The notes below the pieces were generated by a model, which saw only the letters and a list, made by a program, of their open reading frames with translations, made no database searches and had not been told where the DNA came from. Shown piece after piece: positions 1 through 7,254 of a stretch of DNA of 16,192 nucleotides. Made by a program: the position numbers and the translations under genes. Every line of letters begins with the position of its first letter. Position 1 is the stretch's first letter. Where the stretch lies: contig CAKKSJ010000197.1 of the NCBI GenBank assembly GCA_919902965.1, positions 1 through 16,192 of the forward strand, given 5' to 3'. The DNA comes from Burkholderiales bacterium (lineage in GTDB: Bacteria > Pseudomonadota > Gammaproteobacteria > Burkholderiales > SG8-39).

Positions 1-1001
1 TTGCCGCTGCCGGTCGGGCCGGTCACCAGGATGATGCCTTCGGGGCGCGAGATCATGCGCTTCAACAAATCGAGCTGGCTCGATTCGAGGCCGAGCCCGT
101 CCAGGGGCACGATGCCTTTTTGCCGGTCGAGTATCCGCAGCACCACGTTTTCGCCATGGCTGGTCGCCTGCGAAGCGACGCGGAAATCCACCTGCCTGCC
201 CGTGAGCGAGAGGGAAATGCGTCCGTCCTGGGGCGCGCGCGTCTCCGCGATATTCATTTTCGCGAGCACTTTGATGCGCACCGCCATCGCCGGCCAGTAG
301 GTTTTGTGCAGCGAGCGGATTTGGCGCAACACGCCGTCGATGCGGTAGCGGATGCGCAGGAAATTTTGTTCCGGTTCGAAGTGGATGTCGGAGGCGTTTT
401 TTCCGACCGCGTCGGCGAGGAGCGCCGCGATCAGCCGCACTACCGGCTGGCTGTACTGCTCGCCCGCGCCGGCCAGACTCTGGTAGTCGACCTCGCCGGT
501 TTCTATCTCGTGCAGAATGCCGTCGATGGACAGCTCGTGGCCGTAGTACTGTTCGATCGCGCGCGAGATCTCGGTGTCGCCGGCCAGGCGCGATTCCAGC
601 TCCAGTTCTCCGCGCAGGCGCGCGCGCAGCTGGTCCATGGCGACCAGATTGTTGGTGTCCGACAGAGCCACGATCAGCGTGCCGCGATCGCGGTCCAGCG
701 CGATGGGGAAGACGTGATGGCGCACCGCGAAATCGCGCGGTACGAGCTTCATCGCCTGCGGATCGATAATGATCTGCGACAGGTCTACGCTTTGCAGCCC
801 GAGCTTCTCCGACAGCGCATCGCGCAGCGTTGCCTCGGAAACGAAGCCCAGGTTGACCAGGAGTTTTCCCACCGGCAGTTTGGACTTCAACTGCTCCAGC
901 AGCGCAATGCGCAACTGGTCCTCGGTCAGAATGCCCTGCGAGATCAGGATCTGGCCGATATGGCGCTTGGCCGCGGCGGCCGGGGTGGCGGGCGAATTCA
1001 T
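1..1001 (-). CDS. mshE: MshE-type GspE/PilB-family pilus assembly ATPase, 3' part cut off
   Basis: This is the cytoplasmic hexameric motor ATPase that powers MSHA/type IV pilus extension. The ATG is at 1001-999 and about 333 residues are visible. Residues 14-66 carry two tandem copies of the MshEN motif (RLGxxLLxxGLLxxxxLxxxLxxQ), known in Vibrio MshE to bind c-di-GMP. Copy 1 (14-37) keeps G16, L19, G23, L30, L34 and Q37 but has His14 where Arg is usual. Copy 2 (43-66) has Pro43 and Lys66 instead of Arg and Gln. The N2 domain follows, with the family segments ASDIHFEP, RIRYRIDGVL and ETRAPQDGRI. The window ends inside Walker A (GPTGSGK), so Walker B, the His box and the tetracysteine region are outside. 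The start lies 2 bases after the mshN stop, so it is very likely cotranscribed and coupled. PilB or GspE is the alternative name; the MSHA-type neighbours favour MshE. Confidence 0.88.
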   Translation of the reverse strand, partial: MNSPATPAAAAKRHIGQILISQGILTEDQLRIALLEQLKSKLPVGKLLVNLGFVSEATLRDALSEKLGLQSVDLSQIIIDPQAMKLVPRDFAVRHHVFPIALDRDRGTLIVALSDTNNLVAMDQLRARLRGELELESRLAGDTEISRAIEQYYGHELSIDGILHEIETGEVDYQSLAGAGEQYSQPVVRLIAALLADAVGKNASDIHFEPEQNFLRIRYRIDGVLRQIRSLHKTYWPAMAVRIKVLAKMNIAETRAPQDGRISLSLTGRQVDFRVASQATSHGENVVLRILDRQKGIVPLDGLGLESSQLDLLKRMISRPEGIILVTGPTGSG

Positions 1002-1003
1002 GG

Positions 1004-2329
1004 CTAGTTCGCGAGCTGCGAGACCCGCTTGTTTACCTGGGCCTGGTCGAATGTGACCGGACGGGCTTCAGCCAGCTTCAGCGCGCGCCGGTAGTACTCG
1101 AGCGCTGCTTTGGTCTGATGCAGTTTGTCCAGACTGACGGCGAGATTGTAGGCAAAATCGGGGTGTTCCGGGTCGCCGGTATAGGCGCGGAAATAGGCCT
1201 GCTGCGCCTCCGCCCAACGGTCCTGCGACGCATATTGATTACCCAGGGTGAAATTCAGGAAGCTCGCCTCGGGCTGCGCGGCGATCATGTTCTTCAAACG
1301 CGATTCCGCAGACACCGGATCGGACTGTCCTTTCAGTCCGATCAGACCGGCCTGGGCGTGCGCATCGCGTGGATCGAGCTCGATCAGGCGCGTGTAAAAG
1401 CTTTCCGCGGCAGCATAGCGTCTGGACTGCATCTCCACAGCGGCGAGGCCCAGCAGTGCATCGCGGTTGTTCGGGCTCGCGCGCAGCACCTGCTGATAGT
1501 CCTCGCGTGCCCGCGCCATGTCGCCTGAGTTGAACGCCTGATAGGCGCTTTGCAGCACGGGGTCGGTCTGTATCCGCGCGGGTGTGATCTTGATGTCGCC
1601 TTCGCGCCGGGCCGAACGCTGCGGCGCTGACGCAGCAGTGGTCGCCGGCGCGGCTCGGCGCAGCGGCGCTGCGCTGCGCTCGCCAGTCTGAACGCCGGCA
1701 GGTGCCGCGCCGGCAGCTGTTGCACCCGGGGCGGATGCAGCGGGCGTCGCCAGAGCAGGCTGGCTGCCCGAGGGAGGTGTCAGCGTGCTTGCCGCAGGAA
1801 CGGCCGGCCCGGCCGCAGGTGCAGCGGCCATCGGCGGCGCGGCGACCGGCGGCGCTGCGGACTGTGCCAGGGGCGGAGGTATTTTGTAATTATTCTTCGG
1901 CTGCAACTCGTACCAGAAGTAGCCGACGGTACCCAGGGCGAACAAGACCAGCGCGCCCACGGTGATGTAAAACGGCTTGCGCGGGTTGACATCCATTTCT
2001 TTGGCTTCGAACAATTGCTGCGCCTGCTTGCGCTCGTCGATTTCACTCGGCGCGCTGTACTCGGGTTCTTCCAGCGGCAGCGCACGCGGCGGGGGCGGAG
2101 CTGCCCGCGGCGGCTCCTCCAAGGCGAGTTCGAGTACCGGCTTGTTCGCGTGCGCGGGCGCCGGCGGCGCATCAACCAGGCTCAGGTCCTCGCTGCGAAT
2201 TTCCATGGGCTGAGAGATGTCCGGCAGCTTGTCGCGGGTAAACGGCGGCTTGTCCGTAGCGGGCGGCTGCTCTTTCGCCGCCTGCTTCGCGAGTTCGGCT
2301 TTCTTCAGCGCTTCGAGCAACAGGCTCAT
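1004..2329 (-). CDS. mshN: MshN-like membrane-anchored TPR protein of the MSHA pilus cluster
   Basis: 441 residues. The cytoplasmic N-terminus (MSLLLEALKKAELAKQ, helical and Lys/Ala-rich) and an acidic, Pro-rich stretch lead to one transmembrane helix at about 120-140. A Pro/Ala/Gly-rich low-complexity linker follows (about 151-245). The C-terminal half (about 255-435) is a series of tetratricopeptide repeats, with segments such as GDMARAREDYQQVLRASPNN and DRWAEAQQAYFRAYTGDPEH, presumably periplasmic. MshN proteins have this plan (short cytoplasmic tail, one helix, TPR) and are thought to be scaffold parts of the pilus machine; the biochemical role is poorly defined. The ATG overlaps the mshL stop (ATGA, 2326-2329) and the stop is 2 bases before mshE, so translation of the three genes is probably coupled. 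The symbol rests on topology and position between mshL and mshE, not on strong sequence recall. Confidence 0.75.
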   Translation of the reverse strand: MSLLLEALKKAELAKQAAKEQPPATDKPPFTRDKLPDISQPMEIRSEDLSLVDAPPAPAHANKPVLELALEEPPRAAPPPPRALPLEEPEYSAPSEIDERKQAQQLFEAKEMDVNPRKPFYITVGALVLFALGTVGYFWYELQPKNNYKIPPPLAQSAAPPVAAPPMAAAPAAGPAVPAASTLTPPSGSQPALATPAASAPGATAAGAAPAGVQTGERSAAPLRRAAPATTAASAPQRSARREGDIKITPARIQTDPVLQSAYQAFNSGDMARAREDYQQVLRASPNNRDALLGLAAVEMQSRRYAAAESFYTRLIELDPRDAHAQAGLIGLKGQSDPVSAESRLKNMIAAQPEASFLNFTLGNQYASQDRWAEAQQAYFRAYTGDPEHPDFAYNLAVSLDKLHQTKAALEYYRRALKLAEARPVTFDQAQVNKRVSQLAN

Positions 2330-3990
2330 CGCGGCGCACCCGGCTTTTCACCGAGGAGCGGTGGTTTGCCCGGATTGGGCGCAGACAGGAATTTATCGTC
2401 GGGTAGGAAGCTGCGGTAACCGCGGTAGTCGCCGTCGATGCTGGCATCGCGGATAATGATCGGACGCATGAACACCACCAGCTCGGTCTTGGTGTTGGTC
2501 AGGTTCTTATTACCGAAGAATCCTCCATAGCCGGCAAGCCGGCTCGCACCGGGGACGCTGTCCTCGAGGTCGTTGACGCGGTCCTGGATCAATCCGCCCA
2601 TCACCGCGATCTGGCCGCTGTTGACCTTGATCAGGGATTCCATTTCACGTGTCTGGATCACCGGAATATTGCTGGTCACCACCAGGCTCGGGTTGGGATC
2701 GGGAACATTGCCGACGATGCGCGATATGCTGGGACGCACATTGAGCAGCACGCTGTCTGCGTCGCTGATCTGCGGCGTCACGTTCATGATCAAACCGACG
2801 GCCACGATGTTGGGCGTAGTGGTGAACGTTGTGATCGCCGGGCTACCACCTGTGCCCGGAACGGTCGTCGATTGAATAGTGAAATAGACCTGGTTGTCCA
2901 CCACCTTCAGGATCGCGGTCTGGTTGTTGAGCACCGTCAGCCGCGGGCTGGAGAGCACGCGCACATTGCCGAATGATTCGAGCAGCTTTACCGAAGCGAG
3001 CAGATTGCTGTAATTGGGCGCGGCGGCGCCGATCACGAATATGCTGCCGGTCGGCGACGCCGTGGTGTTGCCGCTGGCGGATTGATTGAAGGTGAATCCG
3101 GTCGAACCCATGCGTCCCGCCGACCAGTCTATGCCCTGCTGATACTGGTTGCTCAATTGCACTTCGGCGATGGTGGCCTCGATGAGCACCTGGCGTTTGG
3201 CGTTGCTAAGCACCTGGTCGAGGAATTCCTGGATTTTCTCGTGCTGGCGCGAGGTGGCGCGAATGCTGAGCACGCCTGATTCGGGGTTGGAGATCACCGA
3301 AGCCGCCTCGCGGAACGTTGCCGCCGGCTGCGCGCCAGCCTGTCCAGACGCCGGCAGAATTTTGTCGGTCTCCTGCAGCAGCTCCTTGACGTTCTTGACC
3401 AGCGTATCCCAGAAATGATTTTTTGCCGTGTTGGTTATCGAAGTGCTCGACTGATTGCCGCCGCCGCCCCCGCCGCCGGTCGCACCTGGCGTCGCCACCT
3501 GGGTGGAAGTGCCGATTTTGCTATCGGTATCGCGCTGCATGTTGACGTAATCTATTTTATAGATGCGCAGATAGGGCGTGTCCGGCATCACTGCCAGGTT
3601 GGGGCCGTCGAGTTCGTAGCGCATGTCCACCTGCTTGGCGATGCGCGCGAGCAGCTGCTGCAGCGTCTGATCGATGGCGTTGAGCGTGACGCTGCCGAGT
3701 ATGCCGGAATGGATGTCGACATTGAGCTTGGCATCGCGCGCGAGCGCGAACAGCAATTCCTGCACCTTGACGTTATTGACCACCACACTATAAGTTTCTG
3801 GCTGCACCGAAGGCGTGGGCTTGGGCAGTATGGGCGTGATCCGCACGGGCTCGGGGATATCGCCTGCGGGCACAGGCGCGGGGGCTTGTACGTGTCCGGG
3901 CGAGGGCTTCATCGGCTGTATGCTGCAACCGGCGGAGAGCAAGCAGGCCGCAAACATCAGCGCAACTTTAGGATTCATGTCCCTCGCCAT
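2326..3990 (-). CDS. mshL: MshL-type secretin (outer-membrane pore lipoprotein)
   Basis: Secretin of the MSHA pilus, expected to form the multimeric outer-membrane channel for the pilus. The start chosen here (ATG 3990-3988) gives 554 residues with a lipoprotein signal peptide: a basic n-region, a hydrophobic core and the lipobox LSAGC (Cys about 22). Next come a Pro-rich linker, an STN/N0 domain (LFALARDAKLNVDIHSGILG), a secretin N domain (YLRIYKIDYVNM), a Gly7/Ser/Thr-rich loop, and the C-terminal secretin domain ending in the family signature (GGLIQDRVNDLEDSVPGASR and TELVVFMRPIII). The reading frame stays open to an ATG at 4035, but that would lie upstream of the predicted transcription start and would place the signal peptide internally. 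ATG 3978 is another option, with GAGG only 3 bases before it. The stop overlaps mshN by 4 bases. Family identity is firm; the exact start is not. Confidence 0.9.
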   Translation of the reverse strand: MARDMNPKVALMFAACLLSAGCSIQPMKPSPGHVQAPAPVPAGDIPEPVRITPILPKPTPSVQPETYSVVVNNVKVQELLFALARDAKLNVDIHSGILGSVTLNAIDQTLQQLLARIAKQVDMRYELDGPNLAVMPDTPYLRIYKIDYVNMQRDTDSKIGTSTQVATPGATGGGGGGGNQSSTSITNTAKNHFWDTLVKNVKELLQETDKILPASGQAGAQPAATFREAASVISNPESGVLSIRATSRQHEKIQEFLDQVLSNAKRQVLIEATIAEVQLSNQYQQGIDWSAGRMGSTGFTFNQSASGNTTASPTGSIFVIGAAAPNYSNLLASVKLLESFGNVRVLSSPRLTVLNNQTAILKVVDNQVYFTIQSTTVPGTGGSPAITTFTTTPNIVAVGLIMNVTPQISDADSVLLNVRPSISRIVGNVPDPNPSLVVTSNIPVIQTREMESLIKVNSGQIAVMGGLIQDRVNDLEDSVPGASRLAGYGGFFGNKNLTNTKTELVVFMRPIIIRDASIDGDYRGYRSFLPDDKFLSAPNPGKPPLLGEKPGAPR

Positions 3991-4017
3991 TGATATGTAT
4001 ATAGTTTCCCCTTTTGG

Positions 4018-4045
4018 ATTATATAGTACATCCATGTTTGCGCAA
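4018..4045 (-). promoter_or_regulatory. sigma-70-type promoter candidate for mshL, with a GCGCA...TGCGC inverted repeat over the -35
   Basis: On the minus strand a perfect -10 (TATAAT, 4023-4018) lies 16 bases from TTGCGC (4045-4040), a weak -35 with 3 of 6 matches to TTGACA. Transcription would begin near 4011, giving a leader of about 20 bases to the ATG at 3990. The segment is AT-rich, unlike its surroundings. The inverted repeat GCGCA-ata-TGCGC (4040-4052) overlaps the -35 and could be an operator; this is inference. The 127-base gap between mshM and mshL is otherwise empty. Confidence 0.5.
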
Positions 4046-4117
4046 TATGCGCCCTAGACCGGAAGAAGCGGCTTGTCGCGAGAACCGTGTCCTGCGCGTT
4101 TACCGGGACGAAATTCC

Positions 4118-5686
4118 CTATTGCCGGTTCTGGCTGCGCATGCGTTCCACATTGCGCAGATACGGGCTGAATTGCCTGTAGGGAGCAGGCAGATTTTTGA
4201 TGGCCCGATTGGCTGCACTGAATCCGGGAAAGAGTCCGTAAGCGAGTCGATAATGCTGCTGATCGTCGATCTTTACGCCGTAGACGTAGAAATTCGACAG
4301 ATCCAGTTTTTCGGCCGTTGCGTTTGCGAGCATTACTTCCACCCTGTACAAATCGCGCGCGCTGGCCGTATACAGCTGAATTGAGTAGTGATCGCCGCGC
4401 GCGTCCTGCAGCCATTCCTGGGTGGCGGCATAGCGTGCCCGCGTGAGTTTTCCCGCGGGCGGCGGCGGCACATATCCCGGCGCACCCGGCCCGGCGCCGG
4501 CCGGGGCGGACTGATCAGCGGAGTTCGCGACCACAGGCTTGCTGCCGACATCCGGCGGCGCCGCCGCGGCGTTCGAGGCCGCGGCTGCGGAAACCGCCGA
4601 CGCGAGAGCCGGCGCCTGTGCCGGTGGCATGCTGCTTGCGGCCGTCGCTGCGCCCCCGCTATTGCCTTGAACGGCGCCTGTGTTCGATGCCTGAACTGCA
4701 GGAACTGCCGGTTTAAGCTTCGCCGGCTCAGCCGCCTGGGCACTGATTGTGGCGGTCGGTGCAGCCTGCGGCGCCGATGGCAGCGACGGCGACAGCAGGA
4801 AGTGCAGGCCCAGCCCCAGCGCGAGACCTGCCGCAACGCCGCCTGCGGCCAGGCCGATTTTGGCTTTGCTCATGGCAGGCCGATGGAACTCGGAGTCGCG
4901 GATGGCGCGGTCTACGTGCTTGGCGGTGATGCCGTGCTCGTTATCGGCGAAGGCGGCGAGCAAAGCCTTGTCTGCAAGAATATTGACGCGCCTGGTCAGT
5001 CCCTCGGAGGCTTTGACGATGCGGCGCACTGCTTCAGGGCTGAATAGATTCGGCCCGCGGTAGCCGGCCGCGCGCATGCGGAAGTCGAGATAGGCCTCGA
5101 CATCCGAGCGCAGCATGGGCTCCAGGCGAAAACTGTGGGTAATGCGCTCCTTCAATTGACGCATGTGCGGCAGGTTCAGGTGCTCGTCCAGTTCAGGCTG
5201 TCCGAACAGCACGATCTGCAGCAGTTTCGCGTGGCTGGTCTCGAGGTTGGACAGCAGCCGTATCTGTTCCAGCGTTTCCTGCGGCATGGCGTGCGCTTCA
5301 TCGATCAAGAGCACCACGCGCTGGTTGTCGCCGTACAGGGTGATCAGGTGATCCTGCAGCTTGAGCAGCAGCACCGACAGGCGCTCGCTCTGTGGTTTGA
5401 TGTCCAATTCTTCGCCGATGGCGTAGATGATTTCGTCGCGCGAAAGCGCCGGATTCGCCAGCAAAATCGTTTGCACTTGCGCGGGCAGGCGCTCCATCAG
5501 CACCCGGCACAGCATGGTCTTGCCGCTGCCGACTTCGCCCGACACCTTGACGATGCCCTCGTCATGGGTGATGGCGTAGAGCAAGGCTTCCAGCGTAGGG
5601 CCGCGATTGGCGCCGCCGAAGAAGAAATCAGTGTGCGGGGTAATGCGAAAAGGGGGCTCGTTCAAGCCGAAGTGGTTGAGGTACAT
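4118..5686 (-). CDS. mshM: MshM/ExeA-like AAA+ ATPase with transmembrane helix and C-terminal SPOR-like domain
   Basis: 522 residues from ATG 5686-5684, giving the family N-terminus MYLNHFGLNEPPFRITPHTD. The frame is open further upstream inside the regulator gene, but that extension is Arg-rich shadow sequence. The N-terminal AAA+ ATPase (about 1-265) has Walker A GEVGSGKT (50-57) and Walker B VVLLIDE (124-130). A single membrane helix lies at about 276-298. An Ala/Pro-rich linker (about 300-425) leads to a C-terminal region of about 90 residues (DHYSIQLYTA ... YRLAYGLFPGFSAANRAIKNLP) that resembles SPOR domains, which bind denuded peptidoglycan. ExeA and DamX share the ATPase-helix-periplasmic binding plan; ExeA helps place its secretin through the cell wall. 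That fits the position next to mshL. It begins 8 bases after the regulator gene with a weak ribosome site, so it is probably in the same transcript. Confidence 0.82.
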   Translation of the reverse strand: MYLNHFGLNEPPFRITPHTDFFFGGANRGPTLEALLYAITHDEGIVKVSGEVGSGKTMLCRVLMERLPAQVQTILLANPALSRDEIIYAIGEELDIKPQSERLSVLLLKLQDHLITLYGDNQRVVLLIDEAHAMPQETLEQIRLLSNLETSHAKLLQIVLFGQPELDEHLNLPHMRQLKERITHSFRLEPMLRSDVEAYLDFRMRAAGYRGPNLFSPEAVRRIVKASEGLTRRVNILADKALLAAFADNEHGITAKHVDRAIRDSEFHRPAMSKAKIGLAAGGVAAGLALGLGLHFLLSPSLPSAPQAAPTATISAQAAEPAKLKPAVPAVQASNTGAVQGNSGGAATAASSMPPAQAPALASAVSAAAASNAAAAPPDVGSKPVVANSADQSAPAGAGPGAPGYVPPPPAGKLTRARYAATQEWLQDARGDHYSIQLYTASARDLYRVEVMLANATAEKLDLSNFYVYGVKIDDQQHYRLAYGLFPGFSAANRAIKNLPAPYRQFSPYLRNVERMRSQNRQ

Positions 5687-5694
5687 GGTGCCGT

Positions 5695-7134
5695 CTATTT
5701 CTTGTCCTGCTGGTCCATACGCGAGTACAGGGTGGTGCGGTTGACGCCGAGCATTTTTGCCGCCTGGCTGACGTTGCCGTGGGTCAGGCGCATGGCAGCC
5801 TGGATGTAACCCTGCTCCCAGGCGCGCAGTATGTCGTCGAGATTGAACTGGCGCTCGCGCTGCAAATGGCGCAGTGCCTGTTCGATCAGCGCCTGCGGAT
5901 CGCTGGTCGGCACGGGCTCCACCAGCGCGGTCTCTGCACGCGCTGGCGCCGGTGCCGCGGGCTCGAGTTCGGGTTCGAGTTCCAGCACCGATAGCTTTTG
6001 GCCGGGATACTTGGTGGTAAGTCGGATCACGATGTTCTTGAGTTCGCGCACGTTGCCGGGAAACGGGTAACTGCGCCACAGCTCGTTTGCTTTCTCATCC
6101 AGCGCGAACGGCGCGAGCTTGGCCTGTTCCGCGTAGAAACGGGTGAAGCGGGCGAGCAGCAGTGTCCTGTCATCGCCCATTTCGCGCAGCGGCGGAACGC
6201 TGATCGAGAATACCGACAGGCGATGGTACAGGTCGGCGCGAAAGCGTCCGCTCTTTATTTCCTGGCGCAGGTCGCGGTTGGTGGCCGCGATCACACGAGC
6301 ATGGGAAACGCGTTGCTGCGTCTCGCCTACGCGCTGAAACTCGCCGTTCTCGATCACGCGCAACAGCTTGGCCTGCAATTCCAGCGGCAACTCGCCGATC
6401 TCGTCTAGCAACAGCGTGCCTTCCTGTGCATCCTCGAAATATCCCGATTTGTTGGCGTTGGCGCCGGTAAACGCGCCCTTGGAGTAGCCGAACAGCGTGG
6501 GCTCGACCAATGTGGGGGCAATGGCAGCGCAGTTGAGCGCGAACCAGGGTTTGTCCCTGCGCGTAGACAGGCGGTGCAACAGACTGGCGACAACTTCTTT
6601 GCCGCTGCCCGACTCGCCTTCGATCAGCGCCGGGAAAGGCGAATCCGCATACTGGCTGATCTGGCTCTTCAGTTTTTCCAGCGCCGGGCTCGCGCCGATC
6701 AACTGTGCTGACTCGGCATCGGCATCGCCGGAGATTTCTGCCGCACGGATTTGCAGTGCGTGCAGCAGAAGTTTTTTCAGGCCTTCGGCCTCGCAGGGTT
6801 TGGCGACGAAGTCGGCCGCGCCCAGGGTGCGCGCATGGCGCGCGTTGGCGGCGTCGTTCTGGCCCGAAAGCACCAGTATCTTCATCGCCGGAGAGTGCGC
6901 GAGCAATTCGGTGACGAGCTGGAAGCCTTCGTCCGGCCGGTGCGGCAGCGGCGGCAATCCCAGGTCCACCAGCGCCAGCTGCGGCGGGCTGTGCATGCCG
7001 CGTACCAGGTTCACGGCGTTCTTGCGCGAGTCGCTCACCATCACCTCGAAATCCTTGCCCAGGGCGTAGACGAGGGTGTCGGTGATCAGCGGATCGTCGT
7101 CGACGATCAACAGGCTGGGCTTGTTATCGCTCAT
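5695..7134 (-). CDS. sigma-54-dependent response regulator (receiver, AAA+, Fis-type HTH), PrsR-like
   Basis: 479 residues. The N-terminal receiver domain has the acidic cluster VDDD (11-14), phosphoacceptor Asp57 (LALVDLGLP) and a conserved Lys112 in AKP. An insertion-rich loop after the Asp (PPLPHRPDEG) resembles the PEP-CTERM/exosortase regulator PrsR. The central AAA+ domain carries Walker A GESGSGKE (173-180), the sigma-54 contact loop GAFTGA (220-225), Walker B LLLDEIGELP and the R-finger region. The C-terminal Fis-type helix-turn-helix is at about 446-476 (HGNVSQAAKMLGVNRTTLYS). All key residues are present, so it should be a functional activator of RpoN promoters when phosphorylated. 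No partner histidine kinase lies in the window. It precedes mshM by 8 bases and heads the pilus cluster, so it likely controls pilus or surface-attachment genes; that target is inferred. I saw no convincing -24/-12 site nearby. Confidence 0.88.
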   Translation of the reverse strand: MSDNKPSLLIVDDDPLITDTLVYALGKDFEVMVSDSRKNAVNLVRGMHSPPQLALVDLGLPPLPHRPDEGFQLVTELLAHSPAMKILVLSGQNDAANARHARTLGAADFVAKPCEAEGLKKLLLHALQIRAAEISGDADAESAQLIGASPALEKLKSQISQYADSPFPALIEGESGSGKEVVASLLHRLSTRRDKPWFALNCAAIAPTLVEPTLFGYSKGAFTGANANKSGYFEDAQEGTLLLDEIGELPLELQAKLLRVIENGEFQRVGETQQRVSHARVIAATNRDLRQEIKSGRFRADLYHRLSVFSISVPPLREMGDDRTLLLARFTRFYAEQAKLAPFALDEKANELWRSYPFPGNVRELKNIVIRLTTKYPGQKLSVLELEPELEPAAPAPARAETALVEPVPTSDPQALIEQALRHLQRERQFNLDDILRAWEQGYIQAAMRLTHGNVSQAAKMLGVNRTTLYSRMDQQDKK

Positions 7135-7144
7135 ATCAACATGA

Positions 7145-7229
7145 GGGGATATCCCCCGAGGAGACTTTCCCCTCTAGGGGTATCGAGACCTTCGGGGCGC
7201 ATCTCTTCAGACTCCCCTATATGGGGGTC
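7145..7229. promoter_or_regulatory. cluster of three G4/C4 inverted repeats upstream of the response regulator
   Basis: The 120-base gap 7135-7254 holds three short palindromes. GGGGATATCCCC (7145-7156) is perfect. CCCCT-CT-AGGGG (7169-7180) has 5-base arms. CCCC-TATAT-GGGGG lies at 7214-7227, within a longer imperfect dyad (7210-7229). The middle one, with its flanks, reads TTCCCCT-CT-AGGGGTA, close to the 7-2-7 TACYYMT half-site layout of NarL/FixJ-family regulators. The first ends 10 bases before the regulator's ATG, where a ribosome site should be, and no clear Shine-Dalgarno is seen. The cluster could be an operator for the regulator gene, a transcriptional boundary after the ABC ATPase gene, or both. 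No T-tract follows, so classic intrinsic termination is unlikely. Confidence 0.45.
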
Positions 7230-7254
7230 GTTTTGGGAATTCTGAAAGGGCTTC

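Noticed and set aside
120..1007. Open frame of 295 codons on the plus strand opposite mshE
   Set aside because: It mirrors the high-GC mshE coding strand, is rich in Arg/Gln/His without family motifs, and the minus-strand frame has clear ATPase motifs.
3463..3480. CCG/CCC run considered as a phase-variable simple repeat in mshL
   Set aside because: It encodes a Gly7 stretch with mixed third bases, mostly trinucleotide steps that would not shift the frame; too short and irregular for a contingency locus.
4041..4058. Possible sigma-54 promoter (minus strand, CTAGGGCGCATATTGCGC) before mshL
   Set aside because: TTGC of the -12 box is present, but the invariant GG of the -24 box is not at the required 10-base spacing and only about 3 of 6 bases match TGGCAC.
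4440..4760. GC-rich repetitive stretch in mshM (and 1600-1870 in mshN) considered as DNA repeats
   Set aside because: No exact repeat unit; it is explained by codons for Ala/Pro-rich periplasmic linkers within intact reading frames.
5687..6079. Upstream extension of the mshM frame by 131 codons inside the regulator gene
   Set aside because: The extension is Arg/Ala-rich, overlaps the conserved HTH of the regulator in another frame, and the family N-terminus MYLNHFGL starts at 5686.
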